Shown here: in pieces, positions 43,861-53,472 of the stretch
How positions within the stretch are numbered: the first letter of the stretch is position 1
Layout: the number at the start of each line of letters is the position of its first letter
Assembly: GCA_963824085.1 (NCBI GenBank)
Contig: CAWGNT010000005.1
Location: forward strand, 26,951-90,950
Origin: JARRNE01 sp963824085
Lineage (GTDB): Bacteria > Pseudomonadota > Gammaproteobacteria > Chromatiales > Chromatiaceae
Length of the DNA stretch: 64,000 bases
Direction: 5' to 3'
Translations under genes and position numbers: made by a program
Notes under the pieces: model-generated
Database searches by the model: none
Seen by the model: the letters and a program-made list of their open reading frames with translations, nothing else
What the model was told of the DNA's origin: nothing

Positions 43861-46056
43861 TCAAACAAGGTCGAAGCGGTCCGCGTTCATGACCTTGTTC
43901 CAGGCCGCCACGAAGTCCTGCACGAACTTCTCTTGCGCATCGTCCTGCCCGTAGACCTCTGCAATCGCGCGGAGCTGGGAGCTCGAACCGAAGACGAGGT
44001 CGACACGGGTGGCGGTCCACTTGAGCTCGCCCGTTGCACGGTCGCGTCCTTCGAACGCATCCGCATCTTCCGAGGTCGCCTTCCACTCCGTGCGCATATC
44101 GAGCAGGTTGACGAAGAAGTCGTTGGTGAGCGTCTCGGGGCGCTTGGTGAAGACACCGTGCTGGGACTGTCCGACATTCGCGTTCAACATCCGCATGCCA
44201 CCGACGAGAACCGTCATCTCAGGTGCCGTCAGCGTCAGGAGCTGCGCCTTGTCGACGAGCATCTCCTCGGCCGAAACGCTGTACTTGGCCTTCTGGAAAT
44301 TGCGGAACCCGTCCGCGATCGGTTCGAGCACGGCGAAGGCATCCACGTCGGTTTGCTCCTCCGTAGCATCCGTGCGGCCCGGCGAGAAGGGCACCTCGAT
44401 GTCCTGTCCGGCGTTCTTCGCTGCCTGCTCGACGGCTGCACAACCGCCAAGGACGATCAGGTCGGCGAGCGATACCTTCTTGCCGCCAGCCTGCGCAGCA
44501 TTGAAGCCCTCCCGGACACCCTTTAGGGTTTGCAGCACCTTGGCCAGCTGGTCGGGCTGATTGACCTCCCAGTCCCTCTGCGGCGCGAGCCGGATGCGCG
44601 CCCCGTTCGCCCCGCCGCGCTTGTCGGAGCCGCGGAAGGTCGCCGCCGAGGCCCAGGCGGTCGAGATCAGCTCGGAGATGGACAGGCCCGAGGCGAGGAC
44701 CCTGGCCTTGAGCTCCGCGATGTCTGCCGCGTCGACCAGCGCGTGGTCAACGGCCGGAACTGGGTCCTGCCAGATCAGCTCTTCTGCCGGGACCTCCGGG
44801 CCGAGATAGCGCGAGCGCGGGCCCATGTCACGGTGGGTCAGCTTGAACCAGGCGCGGGCGAAGGCGTCGGCGAGCTCCTCCGGGTTGGCATGGAAGTGCC
44901 GGGCGATCGGCTCATAGATGGGGTCCATGCGCATCGCCATGTCGGCATCGGTCATGATGATCGGGACCCGCTTCGACGCATCGTCGGCGGCCGGCGCCAT
45001 GTTCTTGTCAGTCGCCTCCTTCGGCGTCCACTGCCAGGCGCCCGCCGGGCTCTTCGTCAGCTCCCACTCGTTGCCGAACAGCATGTCCAGATAGCTGTTG
45101 TCCCACTGTGTCGGGGTCGGGGTCCAGCCGCCTTCCAGACCGCTGCCGATCTGATCACCCCCTTTGCCGCTGCCGAAGCTGCTCTTCCAGCCGAGGCCCT
45201 GCTCTTCGATGCCGGCCACCTCGGGTGCAGGCCCGACCAGCGCCGCATCGCCGGCACCATGGCATTTGCCGAAGGTGTGGCCGCCGACGGTGAGCGCGAC
45301 GGTCTCGTAGTCGTTCATCGCCATGCGCGCGAAGGTCTCCCGAACGTCCCGGCCGGATGCGAGCGGATCCGGCTTGCCGCCCGGTCCTTCCGGGTTCACA
45401 TATATCAGCCCCATCTGAACGGCGGCGAGGGGATTCTCCAGATCGCGCTCACCGAAATGGCGCTGGTCTTCGAGCCACTCGGTCTCCGATCCCCAGTAGG
45501 TGTCCTCCTCGGGCTCATAGACGTCCGCGCGCCCGCCGCCGAAGCCGAAGGTCTTGAGGCCCATCGACTCTATGGCGCAGTTGCCGGCGAGGATCATGAG
45601 ATCGGCCCAAGAGAGCTTGTTGCCGTACTTCTGCTTGATCGGCCACAGCAGCCGGCGCGCCTTGTCGAGATTCACGTTGTCGGGCCAGCTGTTGAGCGGC
45701 GCGAAGCGTTGCTGGCCCGAGCCTGCTCCGCCGCGGCCGTCTCCCGTGCGATAGGTGCCCGCGCCGTGCCACGCCATGCGGATGAAGAGCGGCCCATAGT
45801 GGCCGTAGTCCGCCGGCCACCAGTCTTGAGAGTCGGTCATCAGCGCGTAGAGGTCCTTTTTCACCGCCGCGAGATCGAGCTTCTTGAACTCCTCGGCGTA
45901 GTTGAACGCCTCGCCCAGGGGATTGGACTGGGGGCAGTTTTGCTGGAGAAGCTTCAGGTTCAACTGGTTCGGCCACCAGTCCCGATTCGACTTCACTCCA
46001 ATAGTCGTGTGCATGACCGGGCACTTGCCCGCGTTCGTGTCAGTCTTTGTGTTCAT
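43861..46056 (-). CDS. katG: Catalase-peroxidase
   Basis: A 731-residue KatG. The distal site is R93, W96 and H97 in FIRMAWHGAGTYR; the proximal His is in VGGHTFGKCHGAG. The Met-Tyr-Trp adduct residues are visible (W96, the Tyr of GLIYVNPEGP and the Met of ARMAMNDYE). Both the catalytic N-terminal and the degenerate C-terminal halves are complete. It disproportionates hydrogen peroxide. ATG 46056 (MNTKTDTNAG) is chosen; an upstream start adds eight residues. It is read as a single gene towards the Fe-S protein. Confidence 0.97.
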   Translation of the reverse strand: MNTKTDTNAGKCPVMHTTIGVKSNRDWWPNQLNLKLLQQNCPQSNPLGEAFNYAEEFKKLDLAAVKKDLYALMTDSQDWWPADYGHYGPLFIRMAWHGAGTYRTGDGRGGAGSGQQRFAPLNSWPDNVNLDKARRLLWPIKQKYGNKLSWADLMILAGNCAIESMGLKTFGFGGGRADVYEPEEDTYWGSETEWLEDQRHFGERDLENPLAAVQMGLIYVNPEGPGGKPDPLASGRDVRETFARMAMNDYETVALTVGGHTFGKCHGAGDAALVGPAPEVAGIEEQGLGWKSSFGSGKGGDQIGSGLEGGWTPTPTQWDNSYLDMLFGNEWELTKSPAGAWQWTPKEATDKNMAPAADDASKRVPIIMTDADMAMRMDPIYEPIARHFHANPEELADAFARAWFKLTHRDMGPRSRYLGPEVPAEELIWQDPVPAVDHALVDAADIAELKARVLASGLSISELISTAWASAATFRGSDKRGGANGARIRLAPQRDWEVNQPDQLAKVLQTLKGVREGFNAAQAGGKKVSLADLIVLGGCAAVEQAAKNAGQDIEVPFSPGRTDATEEQTDVDAFAVLEPIADGFRNFQKAKYSVSAEEMLVDKAQLLTLTAPEMTVLVGGMRMLNANVGQSQHGVFTKRPETLTNDFFVNLLDMRTEWKATSEDADAFEGRDRATGELKWTATRVDLVFGSSSQLRAIAEVYGQDDAQEKFVQDFVAAWNKVMNADRFDLV

Positions 46057-46232
46057 CTTTGCCTCCGATCTTGGCTGCAATAGTCTTCAAATTGTTCCGT
46101 TGCATAGAACTGTCGTGACTCCCGGGAGTCGTTGCCGACGAGGTCCCAGTTGCCCTCCTCGGTGCAGAACTGAGCGCTGCATCTCTCGGCGCGGTCTCTC
46201 CGCCGCCGAGACAAAGTGTCACCGAACGCTTC

Positions 46233-46734
46233 TGATCCGCATAATCGTTTGTCCTTGTCCGAGTGATCGCTGATACCGATTATTTGGCGACACAGACAGC
46301 CCGAATGGAGGATGGAGCGCATCCACTGACGCTTGTTCGAGATTCGCACCTCTTCAGTCAAGCGTCGTTCCGGATCGAGGTACGGCGCCCACGTAGCCGT
46401 CGCCGACACCTCTCGGGCATGGGTCCGTCGCCGCCAAGTTCCCCGCTTTGAACTCGGTGGCAGAGCACCTACGCTTAGTTATAGGGCACCTCCAACATCT
46501 CGACACGAACTCCTGCTTGTCAGCCGAGCACCGGCCGAGTCACGAGGGCGCTTTTCTTCACTCTCGTTGTGGCTGACTGGGGGCGGTCGCAAGCCGCGAA
46601 AGCTGGTGGCGAACAGCAACAGGATTGGGGTCGATGCGTCGACGCAGGCGCAACCCGAGTCGGCCTGGCGGCCGGTTAGCTTACGCGACGGTGGTACGGG
46701 GGAGCTCGAGGTTGAGCCGCCGTTCCGCTGCGTA
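46233..46734. repeat. About 500 bp long direct repeat, left copy
   Basis: From TGATCCGCATAATCGTTTGT to TTCCGCTGCGTA. The sequence recurs in the same orientation at 55837-56341, with most 100-base blocks almost identical (for instance CGACACCTCTCGGGCATGGG and CACGAACTCCTGCTTGTCAG in both). Neither copy has an intact gene or clear transposase motif. The copies bracket the V-ATPase operon. Confidence 0.8.
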
Positions 46735-46744
46735 CAAGCGCGGC

Positions 46745-47145
46745 CACTACAAAAGAACAGTACCATCCCCCTTACCTGCCCGCGGATCGCACAGCACAAT
46801 GCACGCTGTAGAGGGGCGCTGACCGGCCAAATCCGGACCTCGCGTCCTCCGGTGCGCAGGTCCGCTCCACGTTGTTTGATGACACTGGCTGTGGATCACG
46901 TCGGAGGTCACTCACGACCCAAACCCGTCGGTCAAGTTGGGACTTTGAGAGGCGACTATCCAGCTGACACCGGACGTACAGACCCGACCATTCCCGTGGA
47001 GGGCGGTAGCCATGCATCAACGAGCGGACGCAGCCGCCAACCATCGCCCCGGCCCGCGGAACCGCCCACCTGGGATGAGCGGCTCGAACCACTCCCGGAC
47101 TGGGAGACTCTGGTATCACCCGAGCCTGATCTCGAGCTCGATTAG
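46745..47145 (+). other. Probable decayed coding remnant
   Basis: Downstream of the repeat a frame reads MTLAVDHVGGHSRPKPVG, then PPTWDERLEPLPDWETLVS and PEPDLELD before TAG 47143. The tail looks like a natural, acidic protein C-terminus, but no start or N-terminal domain can be assigned. I regard it as the end of a broken gene of unknown kind. The remaining bases to 47268 hold nothing recognisable. Confidence 0.35.
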
Positions 47146-47268
47146 CACGCTAGCTGTTAACACGCGCCCACTCACCCGCCTACCCAACACCGCCGGCACT
47201 CGGATGCTGCGTAACCTCTGCGTGCTCGGCGCCTGCGCGGTGAGAAGGTAGGGCAAGGCGGGCCCCGG

Positions 47269-49101
47269 TTAACCGCGCTCCACGCCTCCGGCCGCCAACT
47301 CGGCTATTTCGCCCCACAGGCGGTGGTAGTCCGGCGAGTCCTCCCGAGCGTAGTTAAAGTTCTTAAACAGCCCCGTCAGGTGGGTGAAGAAGGCTCGGGC
47401 ATCGGCCTTGTCGGCGAAGGCATAGGGCCGCTGGACCAGGTCGTGGACCAAACCGAACGCGAGCTGTTGGCGCTCCAGGGGGGCCGAGGCGTCCACCTGA
47501 TCGTACGCGTCCTGCTGGAGGTAGACCATGTCCACGAATAGGGCCTTTTGGTAGGTAACGTAGTCCTCGAGCGTCACCCCCTCCTCGCCGGTGACCTGCA
47601 TCATCTGCAGGGCCGCGTCGCCCTGCTTGAGCAGGGCAAGCATGGAGCGGACCCGCTCGGTCCAGCCCTCCTGCATCCGGGCCGCATACCAGGGCCTGAG
47701 CTGATCCAGGTACCGCGACCAGGAGATGAGCGGGTCAATAGCAGGGTAGAAGCGCTTGTAGGCGCGATCATAGGAGAGCCCAAGAAAGGTCTTGACGGTG
47801 GCCAGGGTGGACTGCGTCACCGGCTCCTCGAAGTTCCCCCCGGCCGGGGAGACGGTCCCGAGCATGGTCAGACTCCCCTGGGACCCATCGGCCAGGCGCA
47901 GAACCCCAGCCCGCTCGTAGACGCCACGGATTGCGGAGTCCAGATAGGCGGGGAATGCCTCCTCCCCAGGAATCTCCTCGAGGCGCCCGGAGGTCTCGCG
48001 CATGGCCTGGGCCCAGCGCGAGGTGGAGTCGGCCAGCAGCAGGACGTCGCAGCCCATCTGTCGGTAGTACTCGCCCAGGGTGATCCCCGTATAGATCGAT
48101 GCCTCCCGCGCCGCCACCGGCATAGATGAGGTGTTGCAGATGATGATGGTGCGGTCCATCAGGGTCCCGCCGGTCCTGGGGTCCGTCAGGTGTGGGAACT
48201 CGGTTATGGTCTCGACGACCTCCCCCGCACGCTCGCCGCAGGCGACGACGATCACCACGTCAACCGCTGAATAGCGGGAGATCAGGTGCTGGAGCACGGT
48301 CTTGCCGGCCCCGAAGGGCCCGGGGATGCAACCCGTGCCGCCCCGGGCGATGGGGAAGAAGGTGTCGATCGCGCGCTGGGTGGTGACCAGCGGCTCGCTG
48401 GGGTAGAGGCGCTCGCAGCGGCCCTCCGCCAGCAGGCGCTCGGGGATGGATCGGCGCACCGGCCAGCGCTGGGTGAGGGTGACAGAGCGCTCGTGCCCCC
48501 GGCGGTCCTGAAGGCGCGCCACCAGGGTATCGACGCCGACATTGCCCTCCTGGATCCAGGCGACCTCAACCTGGCCGGGCTCGTCGAAAGGGACCATGAC
48601 CCGGTGGCGGATCGCTCCCTCCTGCACCAGTCCCAGGGTGTCCCCGGCGCGTAGCCTGGCCCCGGTCTGCACTTGGGGGACGAAGGACCAGCGCCGCCTC
48701 GGATCCAGGGCCGGTAGCTCCACTCCCCTCGGCAGGAAAACGCCATGGGCCAGGGCGATGTCCTCCAGGGGGTTCTGCAGGCCGTCGAACACCTGGCCCA
48801 GGAGCCCGGGGCCAAGATCCAGGGAGAGCATCTCCCCGGTCTGCTCCACCGGATCGCCGATTGAGACCCCATTGGTGCTCTCGAAGACCTGCACGTCGGC
48901 ACGCCGGCCGCGCACCCTCAAGACCTCTCCCTTGAGGCGCTCCTGGCGGCCGTCCGAGCCGCGGCGGCGCGGGCAGACGAAGACCACCTCGTTCTTCATG
49001 AGCTGGCCGGAACCCTCGGGGCCGTCGAGATCCATGGCGACCAGGTCGTCCTGTACAGCAACGACCCGGGCACTAGCTCGCGTGGCGTCCGGCTCAGGCA
49101 T
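47269..49101 (-). CDS. atpA: V/A-type ATPase subunit A (catalytic)
   Basis: A 610-residue catalytic subunit. Walker A is GPFGAGKTV (residues 261-269), followed by the V/A-specific insert region with VEVAWIQEGNV and by ADSTSRWAQAMRE (Walker B side) and GTVSPAGGNFEEPV. It forms the A3B3 head with subunit B. Here it is the last gene of the operon (B-D-I-K-E-DUF2764-A), 48 bases after DUF2764, an unusual place because it normally precedes B. It is a V/A-type gene and should not be confused with F-type atpA. Confidence 0.95.
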   Translation of the reverse strand: MPEPDATRASARVVAVQDDLVAMDLDGPEGSGQLMKNEVVFVCPRRRGSDGRQERLKGEVLRVRGRRADVQVFESTNGVSIGDPVEQTGEMLSLDLGPGLLGQVFDGLQNPLEDIALAHGVFLPRGVELPALDPRRRWSFVPQVQTGARLRAGDTLGLVQEGAIRHRVMVPFDEPGQVEVAWIQEGNVGVDTLVARLQDRRGHERSVTLTQRWPVRRSIPERLLAEGRCERLYPSEPLVTTQRAIDTFFPIARGGTGCIPGPFGAGKTVLQHLISRYSAVDVVIVVACGERAGEVVETITEFPHLTDPRTGGTLMDRTIIICNTSSMPVAAREASIYTGITLGEYYRQMGCDVLLLADSTSRWAQAMRETSGRLEEIPGEEAFPAYLDSAIRGVYERAGVLRLADGSQGSLTMLGTVSPAGGNFEEPVTQSTLATVKTFLGLSYDRAYKRFYPAIDPLISWSRYLDQLRPWYAARMQEGWTERVRSMLALLKQGDAALQMMQVTGEEGVTLEDYVTYQKALFVDMVYLQQDAYDQVDASAPLERQQLAFGLVHDLVQRPYAFADKADARAFFTHLTGLFKNFNYAREDSPDYHRLWGEIAELAAGGVERG

Positions 49102-49149
49102 CCATGGCTCCGGCGTGGACGGACCTTGGCATGGTTTGGTGCGCGTACG

Positions 49150-49866
49150 CTATCTCTTCCGACCCTCCACCGCCTCTAAGTCTGTAACGCCAAGCACATC
49201 GGCATGGGGACCGAGCCCGGCGTCCACCAGGGCGTCGAAGCGGCTCAGGGCGGTTTCCCCGTCCTGCCCCGTCCAGCGGGCAATCAGATCCCAGCGCAGG
49301 ACGTACAGGACCACGGCCTCGAAGTCGAACCAGTGCCCCTCGCCCACGCGGTCCAGGTGCGCCCAGGTCACTGCAAGCTTGAGCCGCTCCAGACCCAAGC
49401 TGTCGTCCGCCCGGAGCAGCCGCTCAGACTCCGTCACCCAGGGGAAGAACCGCTCCAGCCGGAAGCCGGGCTCGTGCCAGTTGCGCTCGATCTGCGCGAC
49501 CCAGCGACCGTAGCCCCAGCCGGGCGCCGGCGGGCGGGTCTCGCCCCACCGGCGCCGCCGCTGGGCAGCGAGCAGGGTGCGCATCTCCATGCGGAAGCGC
49601 AGGAGCTCTCGCAGGGGCTCACTTGGAAGCTCTACCTCCAAGGCCAGGGTGCGGCGCACCAACTCGGCGTCGGTGACGTCCATGGAATGATGAATGAAAT
49701 CCAGGATCTCGGTCAGGCAACGCAGGATGTGGGCGTCGTCGGGCTCCAGGACCCGCAGGCGCTGCTCCAGACGCAGGCGCGACAGAGGAGTGTGGTGGGT
49801 GCCGAACAGAGGGCCGTGGAACGGCAGGCTGCAGATCAGCATGACATAGCGAGTGTCCCTGTCCAC
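49150..49866 (-). CDS. DUF2764 protein of V-ATPase operons
   Basis: A 238-residue protein (MLICSLPFHGPLFG, FRMEMRTLLAAQRRRR, FDFEAVVLYVLRWDLIARW). It matches the DUF2764 protein that is found between subunits E and A in Chlamydia and Bacteroidetes V-ATPase operons, where it is thought to stand in for subunit C. It starts with GTG 49866, just after the E stop. The acidic surface and helical nature fit a central-stalk connector, but this is inference. Confidence 0.8.
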   Translation of the reverse strand: MDRDTRYVMLICSLPFHGPLFGTHHTPLSRLRLEQRLRVLEPDDAHILRCLTEILDFIHHSMDVTDAELVRRTLALEVELPSEPLRELLRFRMEMRTLLAAQRRRRWGETRPPAPGWGYGRWVAQIERNWHEPGFRLERFFPWVTESERLLRADDSLGLERLKLAVTWAHLDRVGEGHWFDFEAVVLYVLRWDLIARWTGQDGETALSRFDALVDAGLGPHADVLGVTDLEAVEGRKR

Positions 49867-49867
49867 A

Positions 49868-50563
49868 CTACTTCACCGTCCCTTCGAGGATGGCGCGAAA
49901 ACGCGGGTGTAGATGTTCCAGCAGAACCTCGGCGACCCGCTCCGGGGTCAGGTCCACCTGGATCTCCCCGTCCTGCAAGCGAATGCGGATGCCTCCCGTG
50001 AGATCCCCGGCTGTACCGAAGCTCACCCCATCGCGCAGCACATTGTTTGCCACCGAGAGAACGAAGTGCGACAGGGACCCCTCGCGCAGCTCCTCCGGCC
50101 GGCGGCGAAGCTCGTCCAGGGCCACCACGCCGGGCGGGAGCAGGATCTCCAGCTCCGAGGCCTCGTCCATGGCCGCCTCGCGCCGGGCCCGCCCGGCCAC
50201 CTCCAGGATCAGGCGCGCCAGAAAGGCCTCCTGCGCCATGTCCGCTGCCACCAGGCGCCTGACCTCCTCGCTGAAGCGGGTGCTGAGATGCCCCTTCATT
50301 TTTAGAATGCTGTCGCGCATGGCCACCCGCAGGGCCTCCTCCCCCGCGGCGCGGGTGCGGTCGGCATCCTCCCGCGCTTGGCGCAGGACCTCCTGGGCTT
50401 TGGCATGGGCCTCTCGGAGGATGGCCGCCGCCTGGCGTCCGGCCTCGGCGACGATGCGCTCCGCCTCGGCGCGCCCGCTCTCCACCCCCTCCTCTCGCAG
50501 GCGAGCGATCAGCGCCTCGACCCCGGACGAGGCAAGCGCGGCGGTGGTGTTTGGGCTACTCAT
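49868..50563 (-). CDS. atpE: V/A-type ATPase subunit E
   Basis: A 231-residue peripheral-stalk subunit. The N-terminal half (to about 110) is a long Ala/Arg/Glu-rich coiled coil (EEGVESGRAEAERIVAEAGR); the C-terminal half is globular (GIRIRLQDGEIQVDLTPERV). ATG 50563. It lies 54 bases after K and just before DUF2764. The family's G/H partner subunit is not seen; this bacterial subtype usually lacks it. Confidence 0.9.
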   Translation of the reverse strand: MSSPNTTAALASSGVEALIARLREEGVESGRAEAERIVAEAGRQAAAILREAHAKAQEVLRQAREDADRTRAAGEEALRVAMRDSILKMKGHLSTRFSEEVRRLVAADMAQEAFLARLILEVAGRARREAAMDEASELEILLPPGVVALDELRRRPEELREGSLSHFVLSVANNVLRDGVSFGTAGDLTGGIRIRLQDGEIQVDLTPERVAEVLLEHLHPRFRAILEGTVK

Positions 50564-50617
50564 GGATTCGATCCGGGCTCACGTTGATTGATCACAAGGC
50601 ATCCGTCGCCTCAAGGT

Positions 50618-51070
50618 TCAGGCCGTAGCCGGGATGCCCCCCGACAGCACCAGCGCGAAGACGAAGGCGAAGACCGCGAAGCCCTCGACAATGGCCGCCG
50701 GGGCCAGGGACAGCCCAAAGATCTCCGGCTTGATCTTGGCCGCGTTGATGGCCGAGGCGCAGCACTGGCCCTGGCGGATGGCGCTGACCATAAGCGCGAG
50801 CCCCGCCAGGATGCCGATGCCAAACAGAGCGCCCCCGGTCTCCACCGTCACCGGACGGTTGAGGGTAGACATGACCACGATCCCGTAGATCGCCTGGGAC
50901 GAGGGCATCGCCGAGATCCCCAGATAGCGGCCGTGCCCGCTCTCGGTCTCCAACATGGCCCCGATGGCGGCCTGCCCGGCGACGGCACAGCCGATGGCGC
51001 TGCCCATTGTGGCAAGGGCCATGGCCCCGTAGACACCGCCCCACCCCAGGACGATGACCAGCTCGTTCAT
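50618..51070 (-). CDS. atpK: V/A-type ATPase subunit K (rotor ring)
   Basis: A 150-residue proteolipid with four membrane helices. The ion-binding Glu is E129 in AAIVEGFAVFAF. The positions corresponding to Na+ ligands of Enterococcus hirae NtpK look retained: Q59 and S58 in PSSQAIYG, Y62, and Q100 in AIRQGQ. That points to Na+ rather than H+ coupling. Its ATG overlaps the end of subunit I as ATGA (51067-51070). Confidence 0.92.
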   Translation of the reverse strand: MNELVIVLGWGGVYGAMALATMGSAIGCAVAGQAAIGAMLETESGHGRYLGISAMPSSQAIYGIVVMSTLNRPVTVETGGALFGIGILAGLALMVSAIRQGQCCASAINAAKIKPEIFGLSLAPAAIVEGFAVFAFVFALVLSGGIPATA

Positions 51071-52854
51071 TGCGTCTCCTCCCTTCTGGCGAAGGCCTTG
51101 AATGGGTAGCCCTCCTCGGACAGACCCCAATTGTAGAACTCAATGAAATTCAGGCGCAGCCCATGCACCACTCCGCTCATGAGGTTCAAGGCCAGGTTGA
51201 GGACGTGGCCGACCAGTAGGATGAGCAGGGCGAGCAGGAGCCCCAAGCCCGGGTAGGCCACCGCCGCTTGGTGCGCGAGGTCGTTGAAGGTCAGGGCGAG
51301 CGAGGCGCTGGCGAGCCCCAGGGCGAAGAGGCGCAGATAGCTCAGGACGTCGCCGAAGGCCTTGGTAACGCCGGCGAGGGCCCGCAACCCCTCCATCACC
51401 CACAGCAGGGCGTCCAGAGGCCGGCGCACAGGCCTGGCCCCGGCGAACCAGAACACCGCAGCCAGCCCCGATACCAGCGCCATGCTCCCCGCCCACGCCA
51501 GGGGCCGGCCCAGGCCAGTCTCCCCGAGCCAGAGCAGGAAGCCCCCAATCAGGGCGCCGATCCAGGCCATGGCGACCCAGGCCCGCGGCGTCCCCCATGC
51601 CTGCCAGGCCATGGATGCGTTGGCGATGGCGATGTGGACCACGCCGACGCCCACCGATAGCTGCATCATCGTCTCGAAGTCGTTGAAGTCGAGCAGTCGG
51701 AGCGCGGCCAGAGGTGAGCCCCCCGGGGGCGCCAGGCCAAAGTAGCTCCCCGCCAGGATACCCCAGACCAGGGCACCGCCCACCAGGGCGCTAGCGAGGA
51801 CCCGCAGGCGCCGCCCCAGGGGGCTGGCCCCCAGGCGCCGCCACCCGGCGAACAAGGCCAGGGCGAAGACGGACGCATAGCCCGCGTCCGATAGGATCAT
51901 GGCGAAAAACAGGGCGAAGGAGACGAAGACCACGATGGAGGGGTCCCAGGCGCGATAGCCCGGGGTCTGGTAAAAGTCCACCAGGTCCTGGCCCCCTGCC
52001 AGCGCCGGGGGGTTTTCCAGCAGGGTCGGCGGGCGGTCCTCCGGGGCTGGATCATCCACCAGCAGGGCTAGGCGATGGCGCGCCGCGAAGGCCTCGATGC
52101 ACTCCTGGTCCGGGGCCGGTAGCCACCCCTGGAGGGCAAAGAGTCCGTCGCGGTCCAGGGTCTGGCTGGCGGCATGCAGCCTGGCGGCACGGTCCTCGGC
52201 GCGGGCCAGGTTGCGGGCGATGAGCAGGCACCAACGGGTCAGCGCCTGCCGGCGGGCGAGCAGGTCCTCCAGCGCGATCTCCGCGGCATCCAGGCGCCGC
52301 TGCACCTCGCTCAGGGACAGGGCGCCGGTGTGGGTGCGCGGGATCGGGAGGGTGCCCGCCGGGGGCTCTTCTGCGGCGATGATCGCCACATAGGCGAACC
52401 GGTTGTCCCGGTGCACCACTTGCCAGGGAAGCTCCAGTGCCCGCACCTGGACCATGGCGGCAACGGGCACGATGTAGAACCATAGCCGCAGCCCGTTCAG
52501 GTCCTCCGTAGCCGGCAGGTGGAAGTCGCCCCATGGCTTCAGGGCATCGCAGCGCTCGCGCAGGGCGTCGCGCAGGTCCTCAGTCTCGCGCAGCAGGCGG
52601 CGGTTCTCCAGCACCTCTGCCACCACTTCCTGCATCTCGAAGCCGCGGGGGTCCGTGACCTGGCGGCGCTTGTCGCGCACGTCCGTCAGGTAGCGCAGGG
52701 CCTTGTAGGCGTCCACCGGGTACGCAGGGGGCTGAGTCTCCGGGGCCTTAGGTAGGGGGGCAAGCGGGACCAGGTGGACGCAGCCCAGGCGCTGCAGGTC
52801 CTCGATCACGGCCTCCTTGTCCCCTACTGGGCCGCACAGAGTGACCTTCCGCAT
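51067..52854 (-). CDS. atpI: V/A-type ATPase subunit I (membrane stator)
   Basis: A 595-residue subunit: cytoplasmic N-terminal half (MRKVTLCGPVGDKEAVIEDL; helical hairpins to about 300) and a C-terminal half with about seven membrane helices (from about 320) including FGDVLSYLRLFALGLASAS, the helix with the essential Arg, and LMSGVVHGLRLNFIEFYNWG. ATG 52854 is chosen; a GTG at 52869 overlapping the D stop is an alternative. Confidence 0.93.
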   Translation of the reverse strand: MRKVTLCGPVGDKEAVIEDLQRLGCVHLVPLAPLPKAPETQPPAYPVDAYKALRYLTDVRDKRRQVTDPRGFEMQEVVAEVLENRRLLRETEDLRDALRERCDALKPWGDFHLPATEDLNGLRLWFYIVPVAAMVQVRALELPWQVVHRDNRFAYVAIIAAEEPPAGTLPIPRTHTGALSLSEVQRRLDAAEIALEDLLARRQALTRWCLLIARNLARAEDRAARLHAASQTLDRDGLFALQGWLPAPDQECIEAFAARHRLALLVDDPAPEDRPPTLLENPPALAGGQDLVDFYQTPGYRAWDPSIVVFVSFALFFAMILSDAGYASVFALALFAGWRRLGASPLGRRLRVLASALVGGALVWGILAGSYFGLAPPGGSPLAALRLLDFNDFETMMQLSVGVGVVHIAIANASMAWQAWGTPRAWVAMAWIGALIGGFLLWLGETGLGRPLAWAGSMALVSGLAAVFWFAGARPVRRPLDALLWVMEGLRALAGVTKAFGDVLSYLRLFALGLASASLALTFNDLAHQAAVAYPGLGLLLALLILLVGHVLNLALNLMSGVVHGLRLNFIEFYNWGLSEEGYPFKAFARREETQ

Positions 52855-52865
52855 GGCGACGATGG

Positions 52866-53471
52866 TCACGGCTGGAACTCGCTGGCACGTTTGGCCTTGG
52901 CGATCTTGGCCCGCACGACCGCCGCCCGCTCTGCGTCCGCAAGGAAGATGCGGATGCGCTTGATGTTTGCCTGGGCGCGCGGGATTAGGAGCTTGTCGAA
53001 CAGGTTGACTCTCTGGGTGACGGTGCGCACCGCTTCGTCCAGCAGGGCAAGACGGCGGCGCTCCACCTGGAGGTGTACGCGCAGCTCCAGTGTGACGGCC
53101 AGCAGGTCGGCCAGGCGGTCCACCCACTCCGGCTTGGCCAGGAGGGCGTAGGGGCGACGGTGAAGCACGACCCGCCCCAGGCGCGGGAGGCGGACCCCCA
53201 TGACGTTGTCCGCGGCCAGCTCGACGCCCGTCACGGTTACCAGGCCCGTCACCTCTACCTCAAGGTCGCATGCCATGGGCAGCTCGGCGTGGACCCGCGC
53301 CCGCAGGTCGGCGATGGCCCGCCTGGTCTCCGCGAGGGTCTCCGCCGCCCGCGCCCGCTCGCTGATGAGCTGTCGGCGCTTGAGGTCCAAGGACGGCAGG
53401 TAGCGTTGGTAGATCTTGAGCCTCACCCCCTGGGCGGTGAGGGACGCCTTGCTGAGGGTCAGGCGCGCCAC
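52866..53471 (-). CDS. atpD: V/A-type ATPase subunit D (rotor shaft)
   Basis: A 201-residue central-shaft subunit with the typical two long antiparallel helices (SKASLTAQGVRLKIYQRYLP; and TVTQRVNLFDKLLIPRAQAN, IKRIRIFLADAE). It starts at GTG 53471, next to the B stop (TGA 53473-53475). It couples ATP hydrolysis or synthesis in A3B3 to ring rotation. Subunit F, its partner in many archaea, is not encoded here. Confidence 0.92.
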   Translation of the reverse strand: MARLTLSKASLTAQGVRLKIYQRYLPSLDLKRRQLISERARAAETLAETRRAIADLRARVHAELPMACDLEVEVTGLVTVTGVELAADNVMGVRLPRLGRVVLHRRPYALLAKPEWVDRLADLLAVTLELRVHLQVERRRLALLDEAVRTVTQRVNLFDKLLIPRAQANIKRIRIFLADAERAAVVRAKIAKAKRASEFQP

Positions 53472-53472
53472 C

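Noticed and set aside
44530..46083. 517-codon frame on the plus strand opposite katG
   Set aside because: katG is conserved end to end; this is its antisense shadow.
46333..47145. 270-codon frame starting inside the left 500 bp repeat
   Set aside because: The second repeat copy does not keep the same frame, so the N-terminal part is not coding; only the last part may be a remnant.
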